This document shows, in pieces, positions 47,904 through 60,400 of a stretch of 64,000 nucleotides of DNA. This stretch comes from Melanocharis versteri. Taxonomy: Eukaryota; Chordata; Aves; Passeriformes; Melanocharitidae. Both the position numbers and the translations under genes were made by a program. The DNA lies in assembly GCA_013397845.1 (NCBI GenBank), contig VZTG01001991.1:404621-468620 (forward strand), given 5' to 3'. The stretch's first letter is position 1. Every line of letters starts with the position of its first letter. Under the pieces are notes generated by a model. That model was given only the letters and a program-made list of their open reading frames with translations. It was not told where the DNA came from and searched no databases.

Positions 47904-48085
47904 GAATCATAGAATCGTGGAATGGTTTGAGTCAGAAAAAGCCTTAGAAACCAAACAGTTTCAACTCCTTGCCATGGGCAGGGACACCTTCCACTATTCC
48001 AGGCTGCTCCAAGCCCCGTCCAGCCTGGCCTTGGGCACTGCCAGGGATCCAGGGGCAGCCACAGCTTCTCTGGGCAGCACCACTC
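47904..48085 (-). mobile_element. CR1 LINE 3' end fragment
   Basis: Inverted CR1 terminus: GAATCATAGAATCGTGGAAT at the tail side, then GGGCAGGGACACCTTCCACT and TGGCCTTGGGCACTGCCAGG blocks and a GCCACAGCTTCTCTGGGCA end. It lies back to back with the plus-strand CR1 fragment that starts about 95 bases later. A 221-codon minus frame (47783-48448) threads both and is spurious. Confidence 0.93.
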
Positions 48086-48179
48086 TTTGCACTCACGCTG
48101 GTGTCCAATCAAGTAGAATCTCAAAAGATGCTTAAAGCTCTCAATCAATCTTAGAAGAGACTGAAAATCTAAAGCAGGG

Positions 48180-48413
48180 AATTGGATGTGTGAGGGAGGA
48201 AGATCACGCCTGAGAGAACAGCTGGAGCTGGGCAGGGCAGGCTCCGGCTGGAGATCAGGGCAAGGTTCTTCCCCCAGAGGGTGCTGGGCACTGCCCAGGC
48301 TCCCCAGGGAATGGGCACGGCCCCGAGGCTGCCAGAGCTCCAGGAGCGTTTGGACAGCGCTGCCAGGGATGCACAGGGGGGGTTGTTGGGGTGTCTGTGC
48401 AGGGACATCCCTG
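48180..48413 (+). mobile_element. CR1 LINE 3' region fragment
   Basis: Plus-oriented CR1 of the same subfamily as the minus copy at 40523-40722. CAGAGGGTGCTGGGCACTGC, CCCCAGGGAATGGGCACGGC and GGACAGCGCTGCCAGGGATG blocks are recognisable. The usual octamer tail is missing, so this copy is truncated at its 3' side as well as its 5' side. Confidence 0.87.
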
Positions 48414-51400
48414 GCCAAGTTACTGAGCTGGGAACCCCTAAACCTCAACCCATCAGCTCAGAGCACCCCGACAACGGCAAGAGATGCACAGATGACAGCA
48501 AGGATTGAACTGCCCAGGCCCTGCAGAGGAGTTACCAACACTCATCACAACGTGAGGAATATTAAATACTCCTGTTTTTTCTGAAAGCATCAGGGACTGG
48601 CCATGTAATGAAACACAGACATTCCTAGATTTTATCTCACTGCTTTCTCTTCACTGATCAGTTTCATTTTACAGCATAGAAGCAACCTAAATGCACCAAC
48701 AACTGAATTAAATTTAGGACCCGGAGCAGAGTTTCAGCCTCTCTAAAAAGGATTTTAACAGGGAAGATTTTCTTTTTAAGAAGAGCTTCTAAAGCTGGTC
48801 TTAATATTTATCGGTTTTAGTAACAGGAAAAGAAGCCAGATGCATGATTTCAACACTGAGAGCTCAGTCAGAGTTTTGGGCCATTTCTGAAGTGAAGCAA
48901 TGGTCCCTCCAACACTATCAGCTCTATCAGATCTGAAATTAAGTCAGGCATCCCCCCCTGCACCCAGCACCCCTTTGAAGCAATGGGCTCTGTTTCAGCT
49001 CAACAGGCAGAGCACAAATAAAGGCAGCTTTATAAAAGGTGAAAGATCTGATATCTCCTCAGCTGCATTAGCCTTTAATGAGCCATTGTTCCTCAGGCAA
49101 ACATCCCTGAAAATCCATGTACAGCCCTCGAGCACTGCTGCCCTTCCTGAGCACACTGCTCACAAACCTGCCTGCAACGCCACCTTCTGATCCCTGATTC
49201 CAAGGAAACAGGATTTGCTGGCAGGATAGACATTCCTTTACCATTTCATCTCGACTTCCTTACTCCCGAGTATCATCCTCTTGTACAGTTGTCACAGCAG
49301 CAGCTGCCCAGCAGAAGCAGCTGCCTTTGGGAGCTCTGACATCTGAGTTTCACAAGCCAGTGCTGCCCAGAAATACTGGGAACAACTATTCGAGCACGTA
49401 ATTTGTTCCAAGATAACTCCACAAAAGGTAGGAGTCTGACCTTCACGCTGTTCATTCCTATCTTTAATCCCCTTGCTCTTTGAAACCGAAAACAACACCA
49501 CCCTGGAAGCTCTGCACTGCGAGGCAACATCCTCTGAAGGTATTCAGGGATTCTTCTGCCAGGATCCCATCTGAAGATTCCAAACTCAAAAAGGAAATTA
49601 ATTGAAGGGGCTGGGCAGGAGAAGGAAAAGCCTAGCAAGTTTTTATACACCCCAAGCCAGGTGCAAGCAGAGCAGGAAGGTTAGAGGTGCCCAGGAGCTG
49701 GTTGGGATCAATCCAGCACTTCCAGAATGCCCCAGGCCCTAGAAGGACTGACACAAGAGATACCAGCAAAGCCCCAGGGCTTTCCAGTAGTTCAGTCTCT
49801 CAGACTAACCTGGGTGTTGGCCTTTTGGATAACTTCTCCACTGTTCTGGCACAAAGTTTTACAGGGTTTTCCAGAAATGACTTGCTTTGTTTGAAAAACC
49901 CACAGTCAGCCCAAACAAAGTGACTGGAAGCAACATCTTCTTTGTGCAAAGTGATGAGTCAGCCACTGGATTTCAATACTCGAAAATACTGGATTTGGTG
50001 AGTGCTTCTTGAATTTAACACCTGGGTGTGTTCAGAGGAGAAGCATTTTTCAAGATGAGTGAGTTTGCCAGATGTGACTGATTAGGTACTGCTGGGGCTG
50101 ATGAAATATTGTCTAAGTCAGGTGAAGAAGCAGAAGGGTCCCACAGAAGGGAACCCGGGCAAGGAAAATTAAGAGATGAGTTAAAAACATCTCCACCATG
50201 CTCACAAGTGAGGCCACAAGCACTTCAGGAGAAAGGCAAGCCCCTACAGCATTTCACCCCAGTATTCTCCGAAATCCAAGCAGTTTTCCCCTCAGGAATT
50301 CCCCAGGTTTGACGCTGTTTGCTGTTCCGTGAGCCAGCTGCACAGGCTGCTTTCTGCACCCCAAATCTGCCCAAGCTGCCTCACACTGCTGCTGAATTGT
50401 CGTGGCTTCTGTTCTGGAAACAGGCTGTGTACAAGGGGAGTGATGTTTGTAACCTTTGGATTTCCACAGGACTGTTTTCCATCTCACTCTGCAGCTCCTG
50501 GGAATGAAGATGTGTGTTTGCATGCAGGCCTACTCCTCCTTGGAGGTTATTCCCAGAAGTTGCCCACTTTAGAGTCTTTTTTCCTTGAAGTTTTCTGTGT
50601 AAAACTGAACTAAGATTAGGCAGCTTGTTTTTTCCCTCTAATTGGTGTTTACTTTCTGTTGGTTCACACACATCAGTATTTCCTTCAGCCCCTCAGAGCA
50701 GCATGAAGAATTACTAATTCTGAGATGAGGAGTCACGAGTCTTTTATTTACACTGAGGAGCACACACGTCACTCATTTTCAGTTCTCTGGTACGAAAAGA
50801 GAAGTCAAAAAAGGCCTATTGAGTAAACAAAGTGTCCAGTAGCATAAATATTTCGCCTCCAGGGCTTCAAAATGTTTGACTGTGAGATAAGAAGCAGCTG
50901 TTCCTGCTTTCCACAGCCTTCACTGGGAGCAAGAGATGTGGTTCTTCAGATCTGCTGCTGTTTCTTTCGAAACCTAGAAATGTTCTACTGGCACAGGGGA
51001 TGGTTCCCTGTTCCTTCCCTGCCCAGGCAGCACCAACCACAGTCAGCAGGCACAGGAATGCAATTTTTAGGTGTATCCACACTGAGACATGCCAGGTTCT
51101 TTGAGCTCTAAGGATCAGCTTTCTGAGTGACTTCACTGCAGGGATAAGTTACTCTTCTCTATGCCAAAGAAACCAGATTTAATGAAATACGTGGGTAACA
51201 TGCAAGTTTAACAACTGGCACGAGATATAAGGGCAGTAAGGAAACTCACAAGATAATGCAGCAATTCTTTGCACAGCCCCCACTGTTCCAAAAAAAAGTG
51301 ATACAGTTCATGGAAAAGCAGGATAACACCCCTAAGAACTAGCACTCTTCTCGCAGCCAGTGCAAATGCCATGAGCAGAAATAAATTGCACTCTTTCGTC

Positions 51401-54195
51401 TCTCAAAATTAATTTTTCACCTTGAAAATATTCCGAAGAGTTCAAAGAAGCCTTGCTCATTTTAATGCATCTCTTCTGCTTCATCCTACGCTGCTGATGG
51501 GGAGCCACATCTCCCTTTCTCGAAGGCAGGCAAGTTTTACTCAGGTCTGCTGAAAACAGCTTCAGCCATCTCCTCCCTGCCACAGCCAGGCCATTTAGTC
51601 TGGGACTCTGAGAGCTGAGACCTTGGAGCTCTAGCTGGTGTTTTTAACCAGACATTTTATGACTAAGTTCATTGTTGCCCAAACACACACGCAGGCTAGA
51701 TTTTTATTAAGGATTCATCTAGAAAGTGTGAACTAGCCTGGGGCATTTGGGTCACAGCAGCAGTGATGTAGTCTGGCAAATAAATGATAAAATAGTTCTG
51801 AAGCACCAATTCTGCCTCTGCAGACAGCAGCCACTTTCCCAGTGTGCTTATCTCCAGTTTGGGAGAAGTGATCGTTGTTTTCCTTGGCGTTGAAGTCATC
51901 CAGTAAACTCTTTTCTTATTTTTGTTACAGACTTCAAAGGCAAATTGTTCTAGAAGTCCCCAGTTTTCAATTCAGAGGCTCAAAACCATGTATCTTTTCA
52001 GCTTCAGCTTGAAACAATGCACTCCCTTTTCCCTGTTTTCATCTCCAGTTCACACTTCAAGCACACACTGCCTGTTGTGTTCCTACCATCCACAGAGAAT
52101 TCCTACCTGAGAGCTGCAAATCAAGCCCGTAATTCTTCACTAATTGGGTAAAAACTGGTTGTATTGAGGTTTCCACATGAAGTACTTCATAACCATGAAG
52201 TAAAGAGGAAATCTTTATCCAGATGGGAGGCAGAGAGGATGAACATGTACAGCTTATATCAGAATCGAGCTCTTTAATGCTTAGAACTGCCAACAATTCA
52301 AATTTAGAGCTTGGTTTTGGACCCACACCTGGTGTTTAGTGCAGTAGTTTATGTGACTTTAAGTTTTCCTAAAATCAGCTTCCACGGAGATATATTCCTG
52401 TGATACAACTGCTCACTTGGATTATCCCAGGGCCAGATCCCAAACTGATTTATTGGCCTGGCTCCCTTAGACCCAATTGCATTTCAGCTCTTCCTAATGT
52501 GTGGCTGCAGATGGGAACGAGAGGGATGCAAACCTCTTGTGGTTCTGCCAATGCCCACCTGAGCTGTGCCAGTTGTCCTCAGACCCAGATGCTGCTGCTA
52601 AAGTGTTTCTGTAGTGACAGATGGTCTCACTCCTAAAAAAAAAGAATCAGCTGTGAAGAATCCAGGGATGGTTTTCCAGAAGCGTGAGGCACACAGGAAC
52701 ACTTTAATCAGCTTGTAAGTTATTAGAATATAATTACAGGCGTCCTACTCCCATTTATCCGAGCCACCAGTGGCCGTGTCCTTGGGAAACCGAAATTTGG
52801 GACACGTGCTGAGGATGTGACCAGCTCCCAGCCAACCCCTTTTACACAATACCCTGCCTAAAATTCAGGAGGGAGAGAAACACAGAGCTCCAGACATCCT
52901 TTCACGCTGTTAGAGCTGTTCCCACTTTCCCTTCAGCAAGGGGATGGGGATGAATTATTCTCTCCAGCAAAGGAACTCCAATTCCTGGCACTGTGTGCTC
53001 CGGGGTCAGAGCACTGGGATGTTTCAGCAGTCCTCCCAAGAGTTCCTGAAAGCTCTAACAGCAGCTAATGGATCTGCCAGACACAGATCCTTAAAAATAT
53101 CATCAGGTTAGCTGATGGAAACTCCAGCCCTCCTCTCCCTGTTGTTTCATACATATATTGTAAGTAGAATTTCGCTTGTGTTAAGCTCAAAAACACTGTC
53201 CCTTCCCTCACTTCTGATGCAGTGCCAGATCTCCAGTGCTACTACTGAGGCAATAAATTAAGCATTGATCAAGTTGTGTTTTTGTTACTTCCTAAGGAAA
53301 CACGGCTGAGAAAAACCAACAACAAAATCTGGAGTCTGGTGTCTCAAGCAGAGTTAGACCTCCCCCTGGCCTGGAATAATATCTATAAAATATTGCTTCG
53401 GGTGCTGTTCCACTGGCTGGAGAACTTGTTGTTATCAAGGCTACCTCCACTGATTGGTATGAATACCTGACCTGAGCCTTCACCTGAAAATATCCAGGCA
53501 GTTCTCCTGTTGCATCCCCTCTGTCCGTTCCAGGAAACACCAAAAGCCCATTTCTCTGTGGAACTCACCTGAACCACAGCTGATGCAACAGAATGGAAAA
53601 CCAGGCTGCCTGAAGAAACCTGCCCTTCCAAATCCCTCACAACACATCTCTGGTCCAAAAGCTTTTTCAATCCTACTTTTATAGCTTCATATTGAAGTGT
53701 GCAAAAGAATCACAACAAATGAAAAAGCCCCTGAATCCAGCAAGGAGCCAACACTGGCACAGCCTGCTCCAGTAGCTGTTCTGCATCACACAGCCAGAAG
53801 CCAATTTATTGGTACTTTTAGTTAAGATTTTCCATTAAAAGAGACCTCGAGAACCTCAGGTTTCAAGCAGATGCACTTTCAGCAGAGCTCAAGTTCCCAA
53901 CGTGGCCATATCAAACATGAAAACTTGAATCCAGACTCCAAATTCTCAGGTGTCCTCAAGGTCACAGCTTTTCATTTAAAATGTATTGCTTCTGATTTTG
54001 ACTTGAAATCCTCAAGCACAGCCTTTCCCTGAGTTCCCCCTTTCTCCTCAGTTTTCTTTACCACTTGGCTGAAATATTACAGCTGAACTAAGAACTGTCA
54101 CCCACAGCAGAAGCCCAAGAAGCAGCTCTTAAATTCTCTGTGGTGATTCCAACAAACTTGGAGTCACTGATTCCCTGCCACTCAGTGTCCCAGGT
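48414..54195. other. 5.8-kb stretch of unique non-coding sequence
   Basis: No recognised interspersed repeat, RNA gene or exon chain. Frames reach 125 codons (49273-49650, minus) without recognisable domains. Many short AT-rich tracts occur, but nothing structured stands out. Confidence 0.5.
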
Positions 54196-54440
54196 TTGGT
54201 CAGAGCCCTGTCCAGCCTGGCCTTGGACACTTCCAGGGATCCAGGGGCAGCCACAGCTTCTCTGGGCACCCTGTGCCAGGGCCTCCCCACGCTCTGAATA
54301 AATGATTTCTTCCCAATATCCCATCTAACCCTTCCCCCTGTCAGTTTGAAGCCATTCCCCTTGTCCTGTCACTATCTGCCCATATAAAAAAGTCCCTCTC
54401 CCTCCTTTTTACAGCTCCCTTAAGGTCCTAGAAGGTCACA
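54196..54440 (-). mobile_element. CR1 LINE fragment
   Basis: Inverted CR1 lacking the terminal octamer: TCCAGCCTGGCCTTGGACAC, GCCACAGCTTCTCTGGGCAC, TTTCTTCCCAATATCCCATC and TGAAGCCATTCCCCTTGTCC blocks in the expected minus-strand order. It extends upstream into the region before the 3' end. The frame is not intact. Confidence 0.9.
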
Positions 54441-57400
54441 ATGGCCTGGATGGTCACAAGGGTAGACACCACCTTCGCTGAAGGACAGTTTCTCCATCTC
54501 AAGGAGGGAAAAAATCATCATCTGAACAGAGAAAACAGAGATTCAGCCTTTCAAAAGTACAACCTGCCTTGCCACATCGAGGAACTCTCATGTCTTGTGA
54601 TCACTATCCACGTACAAACCTTGCCAGGTTAGATACATGGAAAAAACAACTCTTTCAACACTCACTAAGCCAGAGTTTATAGTTCAAACCTTTTTTTAAA
54701 TTTTTTTTCCACTAACCCCCTCTGATTCCTTGCCATGGGTGGAGCCCAGCGAGTCCTTCCTGCTGAGCAGCCTTTGCCCTTGTCCTTTCCATCACGGCGT
54801 GGCTGAACACGGAGCTGTGGGAGCAGCAGTCGTGGGCACTTCACTGCAAGTACCAAACCAGATGGGATCACCTCCTCCACGCCAGTAAAACATGAGGAAT
54901 GCTGAACACTGGACATGATTCAACACTAGGTGTGTCATTGCTGCACTGGGATCACCTTTCGGAAAAGCAAGGAGAGCACACAAATGTTGTGGACTTAAAC
55001 ACCGAGTCAAGGGGAGCCCCAGGTGCCTGTGACATTCCACGAGTGCTGTAGGGCTGCATCCCAGCTGGGAAGTAAAAGGTGATGTGAACACCGAACTAAA
55101 ATGACTTTGAATTACTCCAAAAACCCAAACTTATCGAAAAGAAGCAGCACCAACCCTTGCATAGGGAAATGCTGATTCACATCCTCAATCTGTGCTGGCC
55201 AAGAGCACATGGCAAGGAGGGGGAGCAGCCCTCCCATGGTCTCACACTCCTTTTTCTCAGGCTGTGTTTACCCTCTGCACAGCCTCACCAGACACCCACA
55301 GCTTCCCCGGGAATCCAGGCAGCCTTTCCTTGGTGAGGGCTGTGTCAGGAGCCGACCTTGTTTTAGGGGAACCCCTGCATGGAACAAAACATCCGCCTCA
55401 CTTCAGGAGAAATCCCTGTGAGGCCTCGGAGCTCACTTACACAGCTTTAACCTCACATGACAGCAAAACACTTGAGTTTCCTAAGTATTCACATAAAATC
55501 TTACTGGTTTCCGCACTATAAATAATTATAGCCTGGAAACAAGCGGGAATTGAACATCTTGAGGCAGAGTTGAGCAGGTCTCAAGGTTTGCAGTCTAGAG
55601 CAGGGCCTCGTAGGCCTCGTAGGCCAGACCCGACTCCAAAAGCAAGATCTCAATCGGTTCTCAAGAGGGACAGAGTAACACAGGAATCCTCACAGACCAC
55701 ATGAAGGGTGGAAAGGAAAGTACTTTTGAGTAATTACTTGTAAATACGTGGAACTTATTGACTGCAGCACTGGCAGGAAAAACCCCATCCAAACGAAACA
55801 AAACAAACCCCACAAAACAAACAAAAAATCAACAAAACAACCTTGTCCCACTCCCCCCTGCAAAAAAAAAAAACCATAAACCAAAAAAAACAAACCAAAA
55901 AACCCCCATAAACCCCCCAAAAAACAAAAAACCCAAACAAACAAACAAACAAGCAAACAACAAAACAAAAAAACCCAACCAAACAAAAAAACCCCAAAAC
56001 CAAAACCAAAACAACAACAAAGAACCAACCCAAAGAACATCAGCACAAAGCTCCCAAGCACAGATCTTTGGAAAATGTGACCATTCAGTTGCATCAGAAC
56101 TTCTGGCTGGAAAAATGGAATTTATTGAGACCTGATGATAGAACTGATTAAACATAATAATCTTCCTGCTTGCAAATGATAGGCTATTGAGATCAAGGCA
56201 TCTCCAGTCCACATCCACAGTTATTTATGTAAAAGATGTAGATCTTAACTACTTGAAAAGCAATTAGTTACAAAACAGTTGTTTAATCAAGTTAGAGGAA
56301 CTTGTATTGATTCTGGGTCAACAATATTTGAAAATCCTTCCTAACTTTACCATGGCAGAATCCTACACAAACCCCTCACAGATAATGCACTTGAAAACAG
56401 AAATAACCTGCAAATAATTGTCTAAAAACACAGACTTATCCTTCAAATCTCCCCCAGGTCACCTTGGGTGGGGTGATTTGCTCTTTGAGAGATGAGGGTG
56501 AGTTCCTGACAGTGCTGACAAATTCTCCCTCAGCCCAGGAGCTCCCCCTGAGCGAGCTGTGAGTCCCGGGCAGAAGGGAAGCTCACAGCTGCACAGGCAC
56601 TCGTGCCCATGGGTGTGGGAGGATCTGGATGTGCCACGGGGACGGGAGAAAAAGAGGAGGAAGAAAAAAATTAAAGGTGTCAGGTGAGCTGGGACACAGT
56701 GAACAGACAGTATTTTGGTTTTTTTTTTCTGGAATAACCCTTAAAAATTCTCTGAACTTGAGAAGTTTCTGCAGCTCCTCTGGGCAGGCAGCTGATGGAA
56801 GCTCCTCTCACATGAACAAGCACATTTGCAGGACTTCTTGTAAGTGCAGTGACAGAGCATCACCCTGCTGCCTCCTGGGAGTTTGGCTTTTAGTGGAAGC
56901 AGCTTGTTGTGAGCACACCCAGAAAGAGCCGAGTGGATTTGCTGCCAGCACCAGCCTTTCAGCTGCCACTAAATCAACAAAAAAGCCTCAAACCAGAGAC
57001 TTTCACCTGGAGGACCGGTTTAGGCCTTTCCTTGTCTCACGTGCATGTGCAAACCCCCCTGCCTGGAATGTTTGTGCCATACACAAATCCCAAATTCTGC
57101 AGCAGCAGGAACCTCTCAGAAGGGAGAGGAGGTAGCAAACCCATCCCCAGCATTTTTCACATGTGGCTGAACCCTCCTGCATTCCAGCCAGCAGCACTGA
57201 GCATCCCCGAGTGTTCTTCCAAGGGCCAGCACTGTCCTTGGATGAGCACGAGAAACCACAACCTGAAAAACAATCATTCCCACCTTCTCGTGTTTATATA
57301 TATATATAAAAAAAATCAGTTGCATGTGGGTTTTGTTGTGCCAAAACTGCCACCAACACAATGGAAGAAACCAAGTAAATAGCATTAAAACTCCAACAAA

Positions 57401-60400
57401 CAGCCTCAGCAATGCAGGTCCCAAAAGAACACTCTGTGCTCCTCCTGGAAAGTTAGAAAATACCACACAGGCACCTCTTGAAATACAAATCAGGAGCTTC
57501 CAAGGCACGCAAGTGAGCTGTGCTCAATATTTTATGTAAGATCCTACAGCCTGTCCAGCTTCTTATCACTTCTGTGGTTCTACTCTATATCATATTCTGC
57601 TTGATAAGTTAATTTAAAATGAATATATCCAAGTTGTGGTTTCTGCCAATGCTGCCAGGTTGAAGTGCCTTTGCTCTTGCTGTGACTCTCCCATCACACC
57701 ACAGAGCAAGAAAACCTATCTATCTACTCACTGCAACAAAATAAAAAAAACCATCTCCAGCAGGTTTATCAGCTCTGATAGTTCAAATCTATCTTGCAAA
57801 ATAAGCAAAAGCAGGCGCACAAAACCAGCCTTGAATTATCCGACTTAAACAGAGTAATCTGAAGTGAAATGATAGTAAAAAGAAAAGATTTTAAAATATT
57901 GGGCATTGTGAAAATATCACGGTAGTAGAAACCACACAGTCAGGAAGCGTAGCAGTAAGAAATGCCAGAATTCAGTTTTTTCCAGCTTTGTAAGAACCAG
58001 GCACTGCTTGTTAGAGTCAGGAGTGTGCGAATGAGGAGCAGCTTCACAAACATCGGGGTTATCTCCTCTCAGCTCTGACAGAGCAATTAAAGCTCATCGA
58101 GAGCTTTAAAAACAAACCAAACCAAACAAAAACACAGACAACTGAACAGAAACAGGGCCTTTTCTCAGATAATGTCGTTTTGTGACAACAGAGAAGCACT
58201 CTGCTGATAGTAAGGTAGACAGGTAGCTGTTCCCTGAAGTTCTAGAAGGAAAACACTGATTTCCAGGAATAGAAACAAAAAGGAAGACATTTTAGGCCTC
58301 CTTATGTACAGAAGGTTGTCTCGGCCTCATTTAATTGAGTGGAGCAAGTGCAGAGCTTTAGAAATGAAAGGTGCAGCACAAACTCTGAGGGTGCAAGCTT
58401 GAAACCTCATTTTCTGCTGCTCAAGTCACACACAGGCCACAACCAGGGGGTAATCAAAGATGTATTCTCTGATCTGTCCTGCCCAAACCAAATCAGATCA
58501 CTAACATCAATTTCCTCTCTTTTTTGGTGGATTTTTTGTTGCTTGCTCGTATTTTTTCTTTTCAGTGCTCCCAGTTTTCATTGCTCTTGCTTGGGTACAA
58601 GGCCCAGCACGAGCTAAAGGAACATGCAGAGCCAGGGCTCTCTTTTGGAGACAGATTGGCCATTGCCTGGGCTCTGGTACTGTTCAGTGCCCAGGGTGAG
58701 GGAACGATTTCTTTTTAGGATAAGCCTGTTCACAGAACTGTTCTCAGCCAGGAATATTAATTACACTCGTTGTGGTCAGAGTCAGTGTAACGATGCAGGA
58801 GAACATGGAACCTCAGTGCATTTCCAGCACAGATGCTGCAGTCTGACACCTTGGACCCGTGCTGTCATTTAACCCTCACTCGGAATGCTACCAGCAGAAC
58901 ATTTTGCACCTACTTTATCCTTTCTTTATAGTGTTGTAAAGTTGATGAGGATCCTGCTCTCCCCTGAAACACTCCCAGTACGATTTTCAGTGCTGAACAG
59001 TGCTCACAGCAGCGAGCATCACTCTCTGAACTGAAAACAAACATCATTCAGAGCTAAAGAGTCATCACCACAAGAATGTGAAAGACTGATTGGCGACTGC
59101 TGGGGCTCTGAACGTTTGGGTGTAATAAAAACTCCAGCAAGGAGATGTTTATTCTTTGGGGAGAAGCACATCCTCAGGCTGTGCCCCACTGAGGCTGGAG
59201 CAGAGCAGAGAAACCCCCCTGGTCCTGCCAGATAAACAGAGGAGAAAAATGAGCCCAGGCAGGCAGGCAGCACACAGCTCCTCTGTTCCTGTCTCAATTC
59301 AGTGCTGGCTGCACGTTGGGATGATAAATCACCACAGGACTCGCTCAGGCCGGGGCTCAGGACACAGGTTTTGAAAATAAAACACAAAGCTGCTTTCCAT
59401 GGAGCTGCCTGGTAAAACAGCATGAGGCAGGGATGGGAGGGAACACGTGGATCACAGATGATCGATGCTCTGTGGAATATTGAAGAGTTTTCCTGCAACA
59501 CTGAAGGGTTTATCCTACTAATATCTGGTCAAAATGAAAGCTCTACATGCATCAGAGGGACTTCTGGAAGTTGCTGCTCAGCTCTGGTGTTGGGATGCCT
59601 CAAATTCAATTAAACTCCACGAGAATGAGCATTGTACCTTATTTAATGTGTTTACAGCTTTAGGTGGTGTCCGACACAGAATGAATTGTACCCAACAGGG
59701 AACTGTAGAAATATGGAATCCAAAGCTCTCTCTGCTCCTGCTACAGCCAGGAACATTTCCAACAGCACGAGGATTTCTTGGAAACTCCTGACTGAAGAGG
59801 TGACTCTGGGTGACAATTCCTGAGAACAAGCACAGCCTGGATATACTGGATGATAGACTACCCAAGGAAAGCAGACAGCCTGCTGTGCCTTCTGCCACCC
59901 CCTCAGAACGCTCCAAAAGGTGAAATGGAATCAAACACTTTGAAGGAGAGTTTAGACACCAACCCAAGGGAGTGCTCAGCCCCCCAAAGTGCTGCAGCTG
60001 AAAGCTAATGAGCTACTCTGAAACCAGCTGCAAATTCGTGGTCACTTTGCCTGCTGGATTAATCCTTGGTGTTTAATGTCAGGAGAAAGAGTCAAACAGA
60101 CTGGGGAAAGCAGTTCTTTGAAAGAAAAAGCTCACTCTCACTGATAGTTTCTTGTTTTATTTATTAATAACAGTGCCATGGCTTTGGAGGACAAGATACT
60201 CAGCCCTGAGCCACATTCAGATGCACTAATGAATCATTTTACTTAATTTTACACACACCAACAACAGAACTTGAAGCAGAGACCTGATGAAATGTGATTT
60301 AGCACAACCAATTCTGGCAAAACTAATTAAGAATAAGCAGAAGAGCTGTCATCCCAGCTTGGTTGTAAATAATAACCTGATACAACTGGGAAAGCACCAG

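Noticed and set aside
47783..48448. 221-codon minus-strand open frame
   Set aside because: It threads two CR1 fragments lying in opposite orientations and a short unique stretch. The reading matches no CR1 protein frame throughout and has no independent domain.
55690..56135. Hydrophobic Phe/Gly-rich minus frames (92-134 codons) resembling a membrane protein, and an Asn/Lys/Pro-rich plus frame
   Set aside because: They are translations of an A/C-only low-complexity tract. The composition by itself produces the apparent membrane or disordered protein.
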